The notes under the pieces were generated by a model. The model was not told the DNA's origin, searched no databases, and saw only the letters and a program-made list of their open reading frames with translations. A DNA stretch of 64,000 nt, taken from positions 2,418,001 through 2,482,000 of the forward strand of contig NZ_CP011273.1 in the NCBI RefSeq assembly GCF_001610895.1. The letters run 5' to 3'. The position numbers and the translations under genes are program-made. The DNA is from Planctomyces sp. SH-PL62 (GTDB lineage Bacteria; Planctomycetota; Planctomycetia; Isosphaerales; Isosphaeraceae). Shown here piece by piece: positions 36,419 to 44,871 of the stretch; positions within the stretch are counted from its first letter, which is position 1; each line of letters starts with the position of its first letter.

Positions 36419-38905
36419 TCAGGACTTGGGGGCGGCCTCGGTCGGGGCCGCCGGGGCGGCCGGGGTTTCCTTGCCGGCCGGGGCGCCGGCGGCGCCCGCG
36501 GCGGGGGCGCTCAGGGCCTTGTTGATCTCGCTGTCGATCTCGTCGGACTGCTTGGTCGAGGCCTTCTCGATCTCGGCCTCGACGGGGACGGTGACGGCCG
36601 ATTTCCCCTTCTCGGCCTCGATCATCTTGGTGGTGATCTCCAGGAGCTCGGCCTTGCGGGCCTCCAGCAGCTCCTCCGGGGTCTTGGCCTTGTCCTCCTC
36701 GGTGGGGGCGGGCGGCACCCAGACGAACTGGAGCAGGAAGTCGGTGCGGGTGAGCTTGCGGATGTCCTTCTCGGCGTCGGCGCCCGTGCCCATGCCGCGC
36801 CTGCCGTAGCCCGATCCCATCATGCCGCCGGGGCCCATCATCCCCATCATGCCGCCTTCCATGCCGGGCATGCCCCCCATCTCGCCCATGCGACCGCCGC
36901 GGCCGCCCATCATGCCGGAGCCCATGCCGCCGGGGCCCATCATCCCCGAGCCCATCATGGCCCCCATCATCCCCATCTCGCCCATGCCGCCGGATTCCTC
37001 GACGGGAGGCGCGGCGCGGTCGAGGAGGGGGACGGTGCGGCTGGCGAGGTTGTTGGTGGCGCTCCCCTTCTCGCTGGTCCAGTTCTTGTCGGAGTTCATC
37101 CAGGCCAGAGCGACGTGGGTGACGCCGTAGAGCCGCAGCGAGGGCGAATTCAGCTTGCGGAGGACCTTGCGGAGGAGGAACTCGTAGGGGCCGAAGTCGA
37201 CGCGGGCGGGGTCGTCCGGGCTGGCCTGGGCGAGCCGCTGCTGGTCCGGGGTGGTCGGGTACGGGTTGTAGTGGTGGCCGACGATCTGGACGATCCAGCC
37301 CTCGCCGGACGGCGGGTTCTCGGCGTCGTAGGGGTGCATCAGCCGCTTGTAGAGCGGGTCCAGCTCGTCGAACCAGTCGACGGCCAGGTCGGTGCGCCAG
37401 ACCGGCATGATCCGGTCGATGTGGACGCGGAGCTTCTCGATCAGGTACTCGTTCTTGGGGTCGTCGGGCTTGAGGTTGTACTCGGCGACGGGGTCGGGGA
37501 AGTAGTTGCTGATGGTCTTGAGGAAGGCGGGCCACATCCCCTTGTTGGAGGGGTCGATGATCAGGGCCTTCCCCTCGTCGTACTTGGCCTGCCACTCGGA
37601 CTTCGCGGTCTCCAGGCCGCTCTTGATCGTCGACCCGTTCTTGGAGACGCTGGTCGCCTGCTCGACGGCCGAGTTGAACTGGGGGGTGGAGATCTTGGCC
37701 AGGGCGCGATAGTCCCCCAGCACGAACAGCGAGCTGAGGCCCAGCATGACCAGGGCCGAGGCGGCCAGGGCCCAGGGCTTCTTGGCCCGGATCATCCGGA
37801 TCCGTTCGATCTCCGGCGGCAGCAGGTTGGTGCGCAGGGCCGACAGCCCGGCCCCCTGGAGCGCCAGGCCGTAGGCGACGGCGAACGACGCCAGGTTGTC
37901 CTGGAACTGGGGCGCGGCCTTGACCTCGTCCCCTTCGAGCCGCTTGTACTCGTCGAGCTTCTCGACTTCCTGGCTGAGGTTCTGCTGGAGGAACTTCTGG
38001 AGCCCCGGCAGCTTGAAGCCGTTGCCCAGGCCCACGATCTTGCGGATCTTGGCCGTCCGGTTGATGCTCGAATAGAAGCCGATCGAGCGGTTGACCTCGC
38101 TGGCGAAGTCGTTGAAGACGCCGCGCATGGCGGTGAAGATGGCCCGGGGGTCCGGGGCCTTGGTGGCGTTCCGCTTCAGGTGCTCGGCCTTGGCGAAGGT
38201 GAGCTTCAGCTCCTTGGTCAGGGCCCGCGTGAAGTGGTTTCCGCCGATCGGGATGTTCCGCTGCCAGATCCGGACGCCGTCGCTGATGATCAGGTCGGTG
38301 TTGTCGACCCCGATGTCCAGGACGACGACCGAGTCCTTGGACCCGCTCCCCTTGATCTGGTCGTAGGTGATGTAGTTGTACAGGGCGATCGGGGCCATCT
38401 GGACGACGTCGACCTCGATCCCGGCGACGGTCAAGGGCAGGATGGCGCGGGCGATCTGGTCTCGCTTCATGGCGAAGAGGCCGACCTCGGCCATCATGAA
38501 GTCGTCGTCGCCCCCTTCCTCGTCGTCGTCGCCGATCTGCTGGTAGGCCCAGACGACCTCGTCGAGCGCGAACGGGATCTGCTGCTTGGCCTCGAACTTG
38601 ACGATGTCCGGGATCCGCTTCTTCTCGACCGGCGGCAGCTTGATGAACTTCACCAGGCCGGCCTGGCCGGGGACGGCGATGGCGACCCGGCAGCCCTTCA
38701 GGTCGTTGCGATCGGTGAAGGTGGCCAGGGCCTCGCGGACCAGCTCCTCGGGATCGGCGTCGGGCTGGCTCAGCAGCTTGGGATATTCGATGAAGTCGAA
38801 CGCCTCGGCGGTGACGTGCTCGGCGTCCCCTCCGGGGGCGATCTTGAGCGCCTTCAGCGCGGCCTGGCCGATGTCGATCGCCCAGACGGACTGGATCTTC
38901 GCCAT
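36419..38905 (-). CDS. pilM: PilM-PilN-like fusion protein with a Met/Gly-rich block
   Basis: 828 residues. Residues 1-350 are an actin-like PilM ATPase domain: SVWAIDIGQAALKALKI at the start, VVVLDIGVDNTDLIISDG for the phosphate loop, WQRNIPIGGNHFTRAL, and FAVAYGLALQGAGL at its end. At about 360 the typical PilN signature NLLPPEIERIRM begins, followed by a membrane helix (about 377-397) and an extracytoplasmic domain. This covers both PilM and PilN functions in one chain. A Met/Gly-rich block (about 639-707) and an Ala-rich tail follow. GAGGAG lies about nine bases before the ATG. It should anchor the cytoplasmic face of a type IV pilus or type II secretion-like machine. Confidence 0.87.
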   Translation of the reverse strand: MAKIQSVWAIDIGQAALKALKIAPGGDAEHVTAEAFDFIEYPKLLSQPDADPEELVREALATFTDRNDLKGCRVAIAVPGQAGLVKFIKLPPVEKKRIPDIVKFEAKQQIPFALDEVVWAYQQIGDDDEEGGDDDFMMAEVGLFAMKRDQIARAILPLTVAGIEVDVVQMAPIALYNYITYDQIKGSGSKDSVVVLDIGVDNTDLIISDGVRIWQRNIPIGGNHFTRALTKELKLTFAKAEHLKRNATKAPDPRAIFTAMRGVFNDFASEVNRSIGFYSSINRTAKIRKIVGLGNGFKLPGLQKFLQQNLSQEVEKLDEYKRLEGDEVKAAPQFQDNLASFAVAYGLALQGAGLSALRTNLLPPEIERIRMIRAKKPWALAASALVMLGLSSLFVLGDYRALAKISTPQFNSAVEQATSVSKNGSTIKSGLETAKSEWQAKYDEGKALIIDPSNKGMWPAFLKTISNYFPDPVAEYNLKPDDPKNEYLIEKLRVHIDRIMPVWRTDLAVDWFDELDPLYKRLMHPYDAENPPSGEGWIVQIVGHHYNPYPTTPDQQRLAQASPDDPARVDFGPYEFLLRKVLRKLNSPSLRLYGVTHVALAWMNSDKNWTSEKGSATNNLASRTVPLLDRAAPPVEESGGMGEMGMMGAMMGSGMMGPGGMGSGMMGGRGGRMGEMGGMPGMEGGMMGMMGPGGMMGSGYGRRGMGTGADAEKDIRKLTRTDFLLQFVWVPPAPTEEDKAKTPEELLEARKAELLEITTKMIEAEKGKSAVTVPVEAEIEKASTKQSDEIDSEINKALSAPAAGAAGAPAGKETPAAPAAPTEAAPKS
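36785..36991 (-). repeat. Met/Gly-rich coding repeat in the PilM-PilN-like gene
   Basis: About 69 codons including GGMGEMGMMGAMMGSGMMG and MGGMPGMEGGMMGMMGPGG. They match phrases in the PilO-like gene 1.6 kb downstream. The block lies on the extracytoplasmic side after the PilN-like region. Confidence 0.85.
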
Positions 38906-39414
38906 GAGGTGAGACTCCTCTCGGGTCGGGTCGATCGGCCCCCGATCCGCGCCGGGCCGTTCGCCGTATCGTCAAAGTGCGTCGTGGATTCGGTTCGTGA
39001 AAGCAAGAATCGAGCGGGCGGCGAGGGGGCGGACGGCCGGGACGGCCCGGCGAAACGCCGGTCCGCGCCCTCGGCTCTCAATTCCTTCGATGCAGCCCGA
39101 GGCTGAAAAGTTCCGCCGTTCCCGGTTTTCCGGGCCCGACCGTCGATCCTATTCCCCACCGATCGCGACCGGCGGGAGCCCGGGTTTCCTGTGTCGAGTC
39201 TAGCACAACGCCGGAGCGCCGCTTCGACTTCCGGCGTCGGAGGTCCGTAAGTGCATCATCCCGAGGGCCCGCTGTCAACGACGCAGCGGCGGCGACGGAC
39301 CCCGCAACGGGATCGCGGCCGAAGACGCGGGGCGGGCTCATGCGACGAGACGGCCCCGACCGACCCCCGTCGAAGTGTGAGAAGGGGGGCGGCGGCCGGG
39401 GCGTCTTCCTCTTT
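38906..39414. other. Intergenic region upstream of the pilMN-like operon
   Basis: Promoter region for the three-gene cluster. On the minus strand TGCTAGACT (about 39199-39207) is an extended -10-like element, but a good -35 is missing. No repeat, RNA gene or coding frame was recognised. Confidence 0.4.
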
Positions 39415-42400
39415 TCAACGTCGGCGAGCGCGGTTTTGTTCAGGCGATTCCGCCGCGGCGGGGACCCGAGGATCGGGGAGCCGGGGGACGGCCGACTCGC
39501 GACGGGTCCCGTCGAGGTCGGCGGGGGGAGCGGCGGGCGCGGCTGCGGCGGACGCGGCGGCGGCGGGCGATTCGGAATCGGCGGCGGGGTCGGGGTCGGG
39601 GATGGAATCGAGGTCCTCGCCGTCGGGGGCGTCGGCGAGATCGCCCGGGACGTCCCCCGCCTGCTGCTCGACCAGTTCCACGCGGAAGTCGTCGAACCAG
39701 GCCGCACCGTAGCCGGCCAGGCCGAGGGTCGCGGTGAACTCGCCGTCGGCGGGGGCCTTACGGTAGAGGACGACCCGCGACCAGTTGGCGATCGGGGCGG
39801 TGGTGCGGAACTGGAGCGCCTCGCCGCCGATGGAGTCGCGGACGATGAGCCCCCCCGCGCCGGCGGCCGACTCCATCGGCCGACGGACCAGCACCGAGAT
39901 CCGGATCAGGTTGTTGGCCAGGACCTTCAGGGCGGGCGACCGGACGGCGACCAGCGGGTGGTCGACGAACGGCGGGAGCGAGGTCTCCAGCGCCTTGGGG
40001 TCGGCCGGGGTGGCGTTCATGCGGATCGCCCGGTTCGCCGGGTCGGCGGGGGCGGAGCCGGTGGGGACGGGGACGTCGGGGGGGACGACGGCCATGGCGG
40101 CCTTGATGCCGTCGGCCTCGTAGCTCATGTTCATCCAGCCATCGTCGGCCATCGCGGCGGGGTCGTCGAACGCCCCGGAGGGGACCCGGTTGGCGCCGAA
40201 CCGATAGCCGCTCTTGCCGCTGATCCAGTCGAGCCAGACGTAAAGCTCGGGGAGCGTGTTGAACGTGACCAGGGGAGGGCAGCTGGTCGGCTTCATCAGC
40301 GTCTGCGGCTCGGGGGGCCGAGACGCCGTGCGAGAGGCGGCGTCGGTCTCGGGCGTGATCCCCCGCTCGGCGTCGACCGCGAGCGCAAGCGCCTTGTAGG
40401 CCTCGACCCAGTGGGCGTAGGCCAGGATGCGGAGCGGCCGCTGGGCGCGCCGGGCTTCCTTCCAGGCCAGCCCGAAGTCCTCGCGGTCGCGGGCGTCCCG
40501 GGCCGACTTGACGCTGGCCTCGGCCTTCGCCAGCAGTTCGGCGGCGTCGTTGAACGGCTTCGTCAGGCCCAAGGCCCGGCGCTGACGTTCATCCTCCTCG
40601 GACGTGATGGAGACGCCGTCGGCGGCGAGCCGGCCGTTGATCTCGGCGACCTGCTGGTACATCAGCTCGGCCTGCTCGATGGCCAGTTGCACGGCGGTCG
40701 GCCGCGCCCGGGCGATCGCCATCTCCAGGCGCTCCTTGAGCGCCATGTCGGTCGTGCAGAGGATCATCGAGGTGACCCCGAACTCCTCGACCGTGACGTA
40801 CGTCCCCCCCGGCCCCCGCTTGTGCTCCAGGACGTCGACCCCCCCGGGGCTGATGTCGAACGCCTCCACCCCTTCGGGCAGGATGGCCCGGACGACCAGG
40901 TTGCGGGTGGCGAGCTGATGGGGCTGGTACTGGACGTTGTCGGAGTAGTCCGCGAGCAAGAGCAGGGCGCCCCGGCGGTCGACCGAGATCGCCGCCGCCC
41001 GATGCCAGGCCTTGGGCCGGGACTCCGGCTGGAGCCGGACGCGCGTCGTGGGCATCGACCCCGGCGGGGGCAGGTCCGACGGCGGGGGGTCGAAGACGGG
41101 GTGGATCGGGATCGGGTCGGCGCTCTTGGCGAGGATCGACTCCACCAGGTCGATCTCCATGTTGAGCAGGGCGGATTCGATGAGCTGGGGGCGGCCGGCT
41201 GGGCGGGTTAGGTCGGCGTCGCCCCGGAAGATCAGGCCGCGATAACCGGCCGAGAGGGCCAGGTAGGTCATCAGCCGCAGGTGCTCCGGCGAGGGCCGGG
41301 GGACGCCCCAGGCGGGGGGCGGGGCCTCTCCCCAGATGTTCTCCTCGACGATCCTCGGCGCCGAGGCCGGCAGCATCGCCCAGTAGAGCTGGCCGGCGTT
41401 GGCCTTGGCGGTCAGCTCCCGGCGCTGGAGGAGGAACCGGTGGAACTCGCTCTGGTCCTGAGCCGCGGCCCAGTGGTTCGTCGGGATCGCGATCGCGTCC
41501 AGGTTCGACGGCGCCCGGGCGTAGAGCGGAAGCTCGCCCCGGACCTCGCCCACGGTCAGGCGGGAGAAGGTTGGGGGGAGGGCGTGGATGGCCTGATTCA
41601 GCTTGCGGGTCCGGGCCAGCTCCTCGTCGCGGACCTTCCGCTCGCGGTTCCGGCCCAGGTCCTCGCCGAGCATCCAGAAGGCCGTGGAGTCCTTGAAGGG
41701 GTAGTCGGTCACCTGCTTGAGCTGGCCCTCGATCCCCTCGCCGGGCTTGGGCCGGGAGAGCCGGGGCATCAGCAGGAAGCCGCGCTCGACGGCCTCGGCC
41801 AGGCGGTCGCGATCGGCGTCGTGGCCGTCGATCAGCACGTCGAAGCCGTAGCGGCGAAGCTCGGTGACGTCGGCGCCGGGGGCTTCCACGGCGGTCGGGA
41901 ACCAGGGCCGCACCCGCTGATCGTCGCCCAGGCGGCTGAGGTAGTTGCGGTCGAGCCGGATCCGGTCGAACTTCCCCCTCGCTCCGTCCTCGGCTACGGC
42001 CGCCGGGGCCGCGGCGGGGAGTTCCGGGAGCGCCTCGGGACGGGCCGGCCCGGCGCCGGGGGGGGTCCACGAGGCGACGATCTCGGGCGCGACGGGGCCG
42101 ACGCTCAGGTTGTCCAGGAAGACCTCCGCGCCTCCCTGGCCCCCCATCAGGTTGACCACCACGCAGTCGATGTAGGCCCCTTCCAGCGGGACCGGCCGGC
42201 TCGAAGACGCCCGCAGCACCCGCGCCTGACGCTCGACGGCCGGCGGGATCTGGGACACCTCCAGCCGCTGCCAGCGGTCCACCCGGTCGAAGACCGTGCC
42301 TGGGATCAGCACGAACGACGCCGCCCGGCTCTCGGGATCGACGTCCTTCGGGAGCACGACCCGGACGAAGAGCTGCACCCCCGCCCGATTGGCCCGCACG

Positions 42401-42762
42401 GCCAGCGAGGCCTCCAGGGCGTCGGTCACCGGGACGTTCGGGAGCGGGTAGCTCACGAAGAACTGGCTGCCCGGCTCGGCCTCGAACTGGAACCGCTCGG
42501 ACAGCCGCCCGTCATTGGCGGCGCGGTCGGAGCGCTCCTGGGCCAACAGGTTGATCGTGGTGTCGGTGTGCTCCCGACGCCAGACCGCCGCCGGGGTCTC
42601 GAAACCGTCGTGCAGGACGTTCGGGTCCGCCGCCTCCGGGGCCGACTCGGGGACGTCCGCCGCCTCCTGGGCCGCGACCCCCAGGGCCAGACCCCCGGAA
42701 CCGACCAGCCCGGCCGCCAGCACCAGGCACCAACCCACGCGCGATCGTCGCCGGCTTCCCAT
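39415..42762 (-). CDS. Large exported protein of unknown function
   Basis: 1115 residues with a signal peptide (MGSRRRSRVGWCLVLAAGLVGSGGLALGVAAQ). Residues about 60-240 look like a beta-sandwich carbohydrate-binding-type domain (HDGFETPAAVWRREHTDTT ... EVFLDNLSVGPV). Residues about 290-600 suggest a TIM-barrel, glycoside-hydrolase-like domain (YGFDVLIDGHDADRDRLAEA, LMTYLALSAGYRGLIFRGDA). A coiled region and another beta-sandwich (about 960-1040) follow, with an acidic, Ala/Pro-rich tail. No catalytic residues can be assigned. GGGAGG lies about ten bases before the chosen ATG; another ATG eleven codons earlier is possible. It is on the same strand as the pilMN-like cluster but 509 bases away. 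Confidence 0.75.
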   Translation of the reverse strand: MGSRRRSRVGWCLVLAAGLVGSGGLALGVAAQEAADVPESAPEAADPNVLHDGFETPAAVWRREHTDTTINLLAQERSDRAANDGRLSERFQFEAEPGSQFFVSYPLPNVPVTDALEASLAVRANRAGVQLFVRVVLPKDVDPESRAASFVLIPGTVFDRVDRWQRLEVSQIPPAVERQARVLRASSSRPVPLEGAYIDCVVVNLMGGQGGAEVFLDNLSVGPVAPEIVASWTPPGAGPARPEALPELPAAAPAAVAEDGARGKFDRIRLDRNYLSRLGDDQRVRPWFPTAVEAPGADVTELRRYGFDVLIDGHDADRDRLAEAVERGFLLMPRLSRPKPGEGIEGQLKQVTDYPFKDSTAFWMLGEDLGRNRERKVRDEELARTRKLNQAIHALPPTFSRLTVGEVRGELPLYARAPSNLDAIAIPTNHWAAAQDQSEFHRFLLQRRELTAKANAGQLYWAMLPASAPRIVEENIWGEAPPPAWGVPRPSPEHLRLMTYLALSAGYRGLIFRGDADLTRPAGRPQLIESALLNMEIDLVESILAKSADPIPIHPVFDPPPSDLPPPGSMPTTRVRLQPESRPKAWHRAAAISVDRRGALLLLADYSDNVQYQPHQLATRNLVVRAILPEGVEAFDISPGGVDVLEHKRGPGGTYVTVEEFGVTSMILCTTDMALKERLEMAIARARPTAVQLAIEQAELMYQQVAEINGRLAADGVSITSEEDERQRRALGLTKPFNDAAELLAKAEASVKSARDARDREDFGLAWKEARRAQRPLRILAYAHWVEAYKALALAVDAERGITPETDAASRTASRPPEPQTLMKPTSCPPLVTFNTLPELYVWLDWISGKSGYRFGANRVPSGAFDDPAAMADDGWMNMSYEADGIKAAMAVVPPDVPVPTGSAPADPANRAIRMNATPADPKALETSLPPFVDHPLVAVRSPALKVLANNLIRISVLVRRPMESAAGAGGLIVRDSIGGEALQFRTTAPIANWSRVVLYRKAPADGEFTATLGLAGYGAAWFDDFRVELVEQQAGDVPGDLADAPDGEDLDSIPDPDPAADSESPAAAASAAAAPAAPPADLDGTRRESAVPRLPDPRVPAAAESPEQNRARRR

Positions 42763-43454
42763 CGGCTCGAGACCTCCCTGTACTCGGGCCACCATCCTCG
42801 GATTCCTCGAACCGCGGATCTTATCCGCCCCCCGAAAACCGAGAAGAGCAACCGACCTCCGCCCGCCAGGCTCCCTCCCTCCTGCCTTCGTCCCCCTTCC
42901 CCGGTCGCCTCCACCTTTTCCCTCAGCCCCCCGCGCCGCGCCCCCGGGATCGGCTTCGATTGGGTTCGTATTCCGAAGCCAATTCCGACACAAGCCATTT
43001 CGGCACAAAGTTTTAGGCCAATCCAAATTGGCTTCGTTCGGACACTCCTCACTTAACGTCCCCGCCTCAAAGAGGATCGGGAGACGGGCATCGGGGGATG
43101 GCCGCAACTCGGTGGAGGTCGGCGAGGAGCCTCCCGAAATCGGCTTCGATTGGGTTCGTACTCCCGGCTCAAATCCGCCATATCTCCTTATAAATCCAGA
43201 CTTTCCGAACCATCAAATTGGCTTCGTTCGACGCTTTTCGACGATCCCCGGCGATCGGTCGAGGGCCGGAGGCCGCCGCGAGGCTCGGCGCGCACCTTCG
43301 ACGCGGTTCGCTATCTATAGGAAGTCTGCACCCGATCGACGGGGAGCGGAGCGGGAGGGGAGGAAATGCGACGCCGACGGCTTCGGGACCGCCGAACCGA
43401 CCCGTTTGGATTCCGGGCGGGATCGTCGGTCCCGAGCCATCGAGACGGGCGTCG
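42763..43454. other. Intergenic region with a repeated element
   Basis: 692 bases without a convincing gene. It contains two copies of a roughly 90-base element (42950-43041 and 43139-43231). An AT-richer patch (42950-43060) probably holds the promoter of the large exported protein gene. Confidence 0.6.
42950..43231. repeat. Pair of roughly 90-base direct repeats with conserved ends
   Basis: Copies at about 42950-43041 and 43139-43231 share a left end ATCGGCTTCGATTGGGTTCG and a right end CAAATTGGCTTCGTTCG, while the centres differ. The first copy also contains CGAAGCCAA, the reverse complement of the right-end core TTGGCTTCG. Conserved ends with variable centres suggest small non-autonomous mobile elements or paired regulatory sites. 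Confidence 0.75.
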
Positions 43455-44423
43455 TCAGGCGGCCCGTCGGCGGGCGAGGGCGAGGACGGCGCCGGCGCCG
43501 ATCGCGGCCAGGGCGAGCGACGAGGGTTCCGGCACGGCCGCGGCGTAGGCTCGGTCGGCGATCAACTGGTGGACGACGGTCGTCGGATGGACCGAATCCC
43601 AGAACAGATAGCCCTGGCCGCCCGTCGCACCGTCGTCGAGTGCCGAGCCGGTCACGTTGGTCAGCCCGAAGGCGGCGGGATCGGCGAGAATCTGCTGGAA
43701 CGCGAGGTTCACGTCGCTGAAGAACAGGTCGACCCCCGGCAGGGACGCCTGGAGGGCCGCAAGCTTGGCCTCGAGCGTGGCGTTGAACGCCATTGTCAGC
43801 AGGTTCAACTGATCGCGCACCGACTGGGGGTAGGCCAGGGTCGCCGGGAGCACGCCCAGGAGCGGCAGGTTGCCCACCAGGAAGTGCGAGCCGCCGGCCG
43901 CCGCGAGGGTCGAGATCGCGGCGACGATGTTGTCGGCCACCTGGACGTAGTCGGTCACGCCGTTGTTCAGGAAGTCGTTCGCCCCCGCCCAGACCGAGAC
44001 GAGCTGATCCGGGGCCAGGGTCCCGCCGCCGAGCACGAACCCGCCGACCTGCGTCAGCAGATTCGGCACGCCCGGCCCGCCGGGCCCCAGGGGATAGCTG
44101 TAGCCGTCGCCCGACTGGGCGTATCCCCAGGCGTGGTTCGTCCCGCCGAGCAGGCTCGGCGTCGGCGCCGCGACTCCCAGCTTCGCGGCCAGATGGTCGA
44201 CCCAGTTCGGCCCGTCGGAATAGCGACCTTCATAATAGTGCTGCGACGACGGCGGGAACCCCGCCGCGGCGTAGGTGTTCCCGGTGTCCGAGAGGCTGTC
44301 GCCGAAGACGACGAGCCCCGAATACTGGCCCGCCTCCGCCGCGCCCCCCAGCCCGGCGACGATCATCAGGCAGGCCGCCCACATCGCCGGCCGCACCCGT
44401 CCCGCACGCTTCACTTCGTCCAT
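43455..44423 (-). CDS. SGNH/GDSL hydrolase with PEP-CTERM sorting signal
   Basis: 322 residues. A signal peptide (about 1-30) leads to block I VVFGDSLSDTGN with the catalytic Ser, block III VSVWAGANDFLNNG, and block V with the catalytic Asp-x-x-His in FWDSVHPTT. The C-terminus AVPEPSSLALAAIGAGAVLALARRR is a PEP-CTERM anchor. It is a surface or exopolysaccharide-associated esterase by analogy. Start MDEVKRAG with AGGAG upstream is preferred to longer frames reaching 44558. Confidence 0.9.
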   Translation of the reverse strand: MDEVKRAGRVRPAMWAACLMIVAGLGGAAEAGQYSGLVVFGDSLSDTGNTYAAAGFPPSSQHYYEGRYSDGPNWVDHLAAKLGVAAPTPSLLGGTNHAWGYAQSGDGYSYPLGPGGPGVPNLLTQVGGFVLGGGTLAPDQLVSVWAGANDFLNNGVTDYVQVADNIVAAISTLAAAGGSHFLVGNLPLLGVLPATLAYPQSVRDQLNLLTMAFNATLEAKLAALQASLPGVDLFFSDVNLAFQQILADPAAFGLTNVTGSALDDGATGGQGYLFWDSVHPTTVVHQLIADRAYAAAVPEPSSLALAAIGAGAVLALARRRAA

Positions 44424-44871
44424 GCTTCCGACTCCTGGTCGTGGCTTCGTGCCGACGGCCTGTCCGGGCCGGCGTAATCCTGGTCGGGCGTCCATCCGGA
44501 CATCCGCCCGGCCATCCATCCCCCCGCGTCGGAGGTTAGGCATGGGCGGAGGCGACACAGTAATGACATTTCTTCAATTTGAACAGATGGCAACGGAACT
44601 CTTGAGAACTTTCTTGAGTCGAGCGGCTGAACCCGGGATCGACGGTCGCGATCTTGATCTGGGCGGCTCGGCGTCGCCGGGGCTACGATGGGAGGTGCGG
44701 TCGCCTTGCTTCGGGCGGGCGCGGGATTCCTTCGTTCGTTCAGCCAGGACTTGCGGTCTCGCCATGCACGACGTCGCCCCATCGGATCGCCGAACCGCCG
44801 CCCCCGACGCCCGGGAGGCCGCGCTCGCACGTCGGCTCAGGCCGATCGAGGGGAGGCCGGCGGGGACCTTG
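44424..44871. other. Divergent intergenic region
   Basis: It separates the GDSL hydrolase and queE. An AT-rich segment at about 44555-44625 is the likely promoter zone. The queE frame is open here, and an alternative ATG at 44764 lies within it. Confidence 0.4.

Noticed and set aside
33142-36991. Periodic CCCATCATGCC-type DNA repeats resembling a CRISPR array
   Set aside because: Unit length is irregular and short, no unique spacers of constant size exist, the frame is coding throughout, and no cas genes are present.
36350-39106. Long plus-strand open frame opposite the PilM-PilN-like gene, with His/Ala-rich stretches
   Set aside because: The His-rich parts are only the reverse reading of the Met/Gly repeats. 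The coding bias belongs to the minus strand, where PilM and PilN motifs are found.
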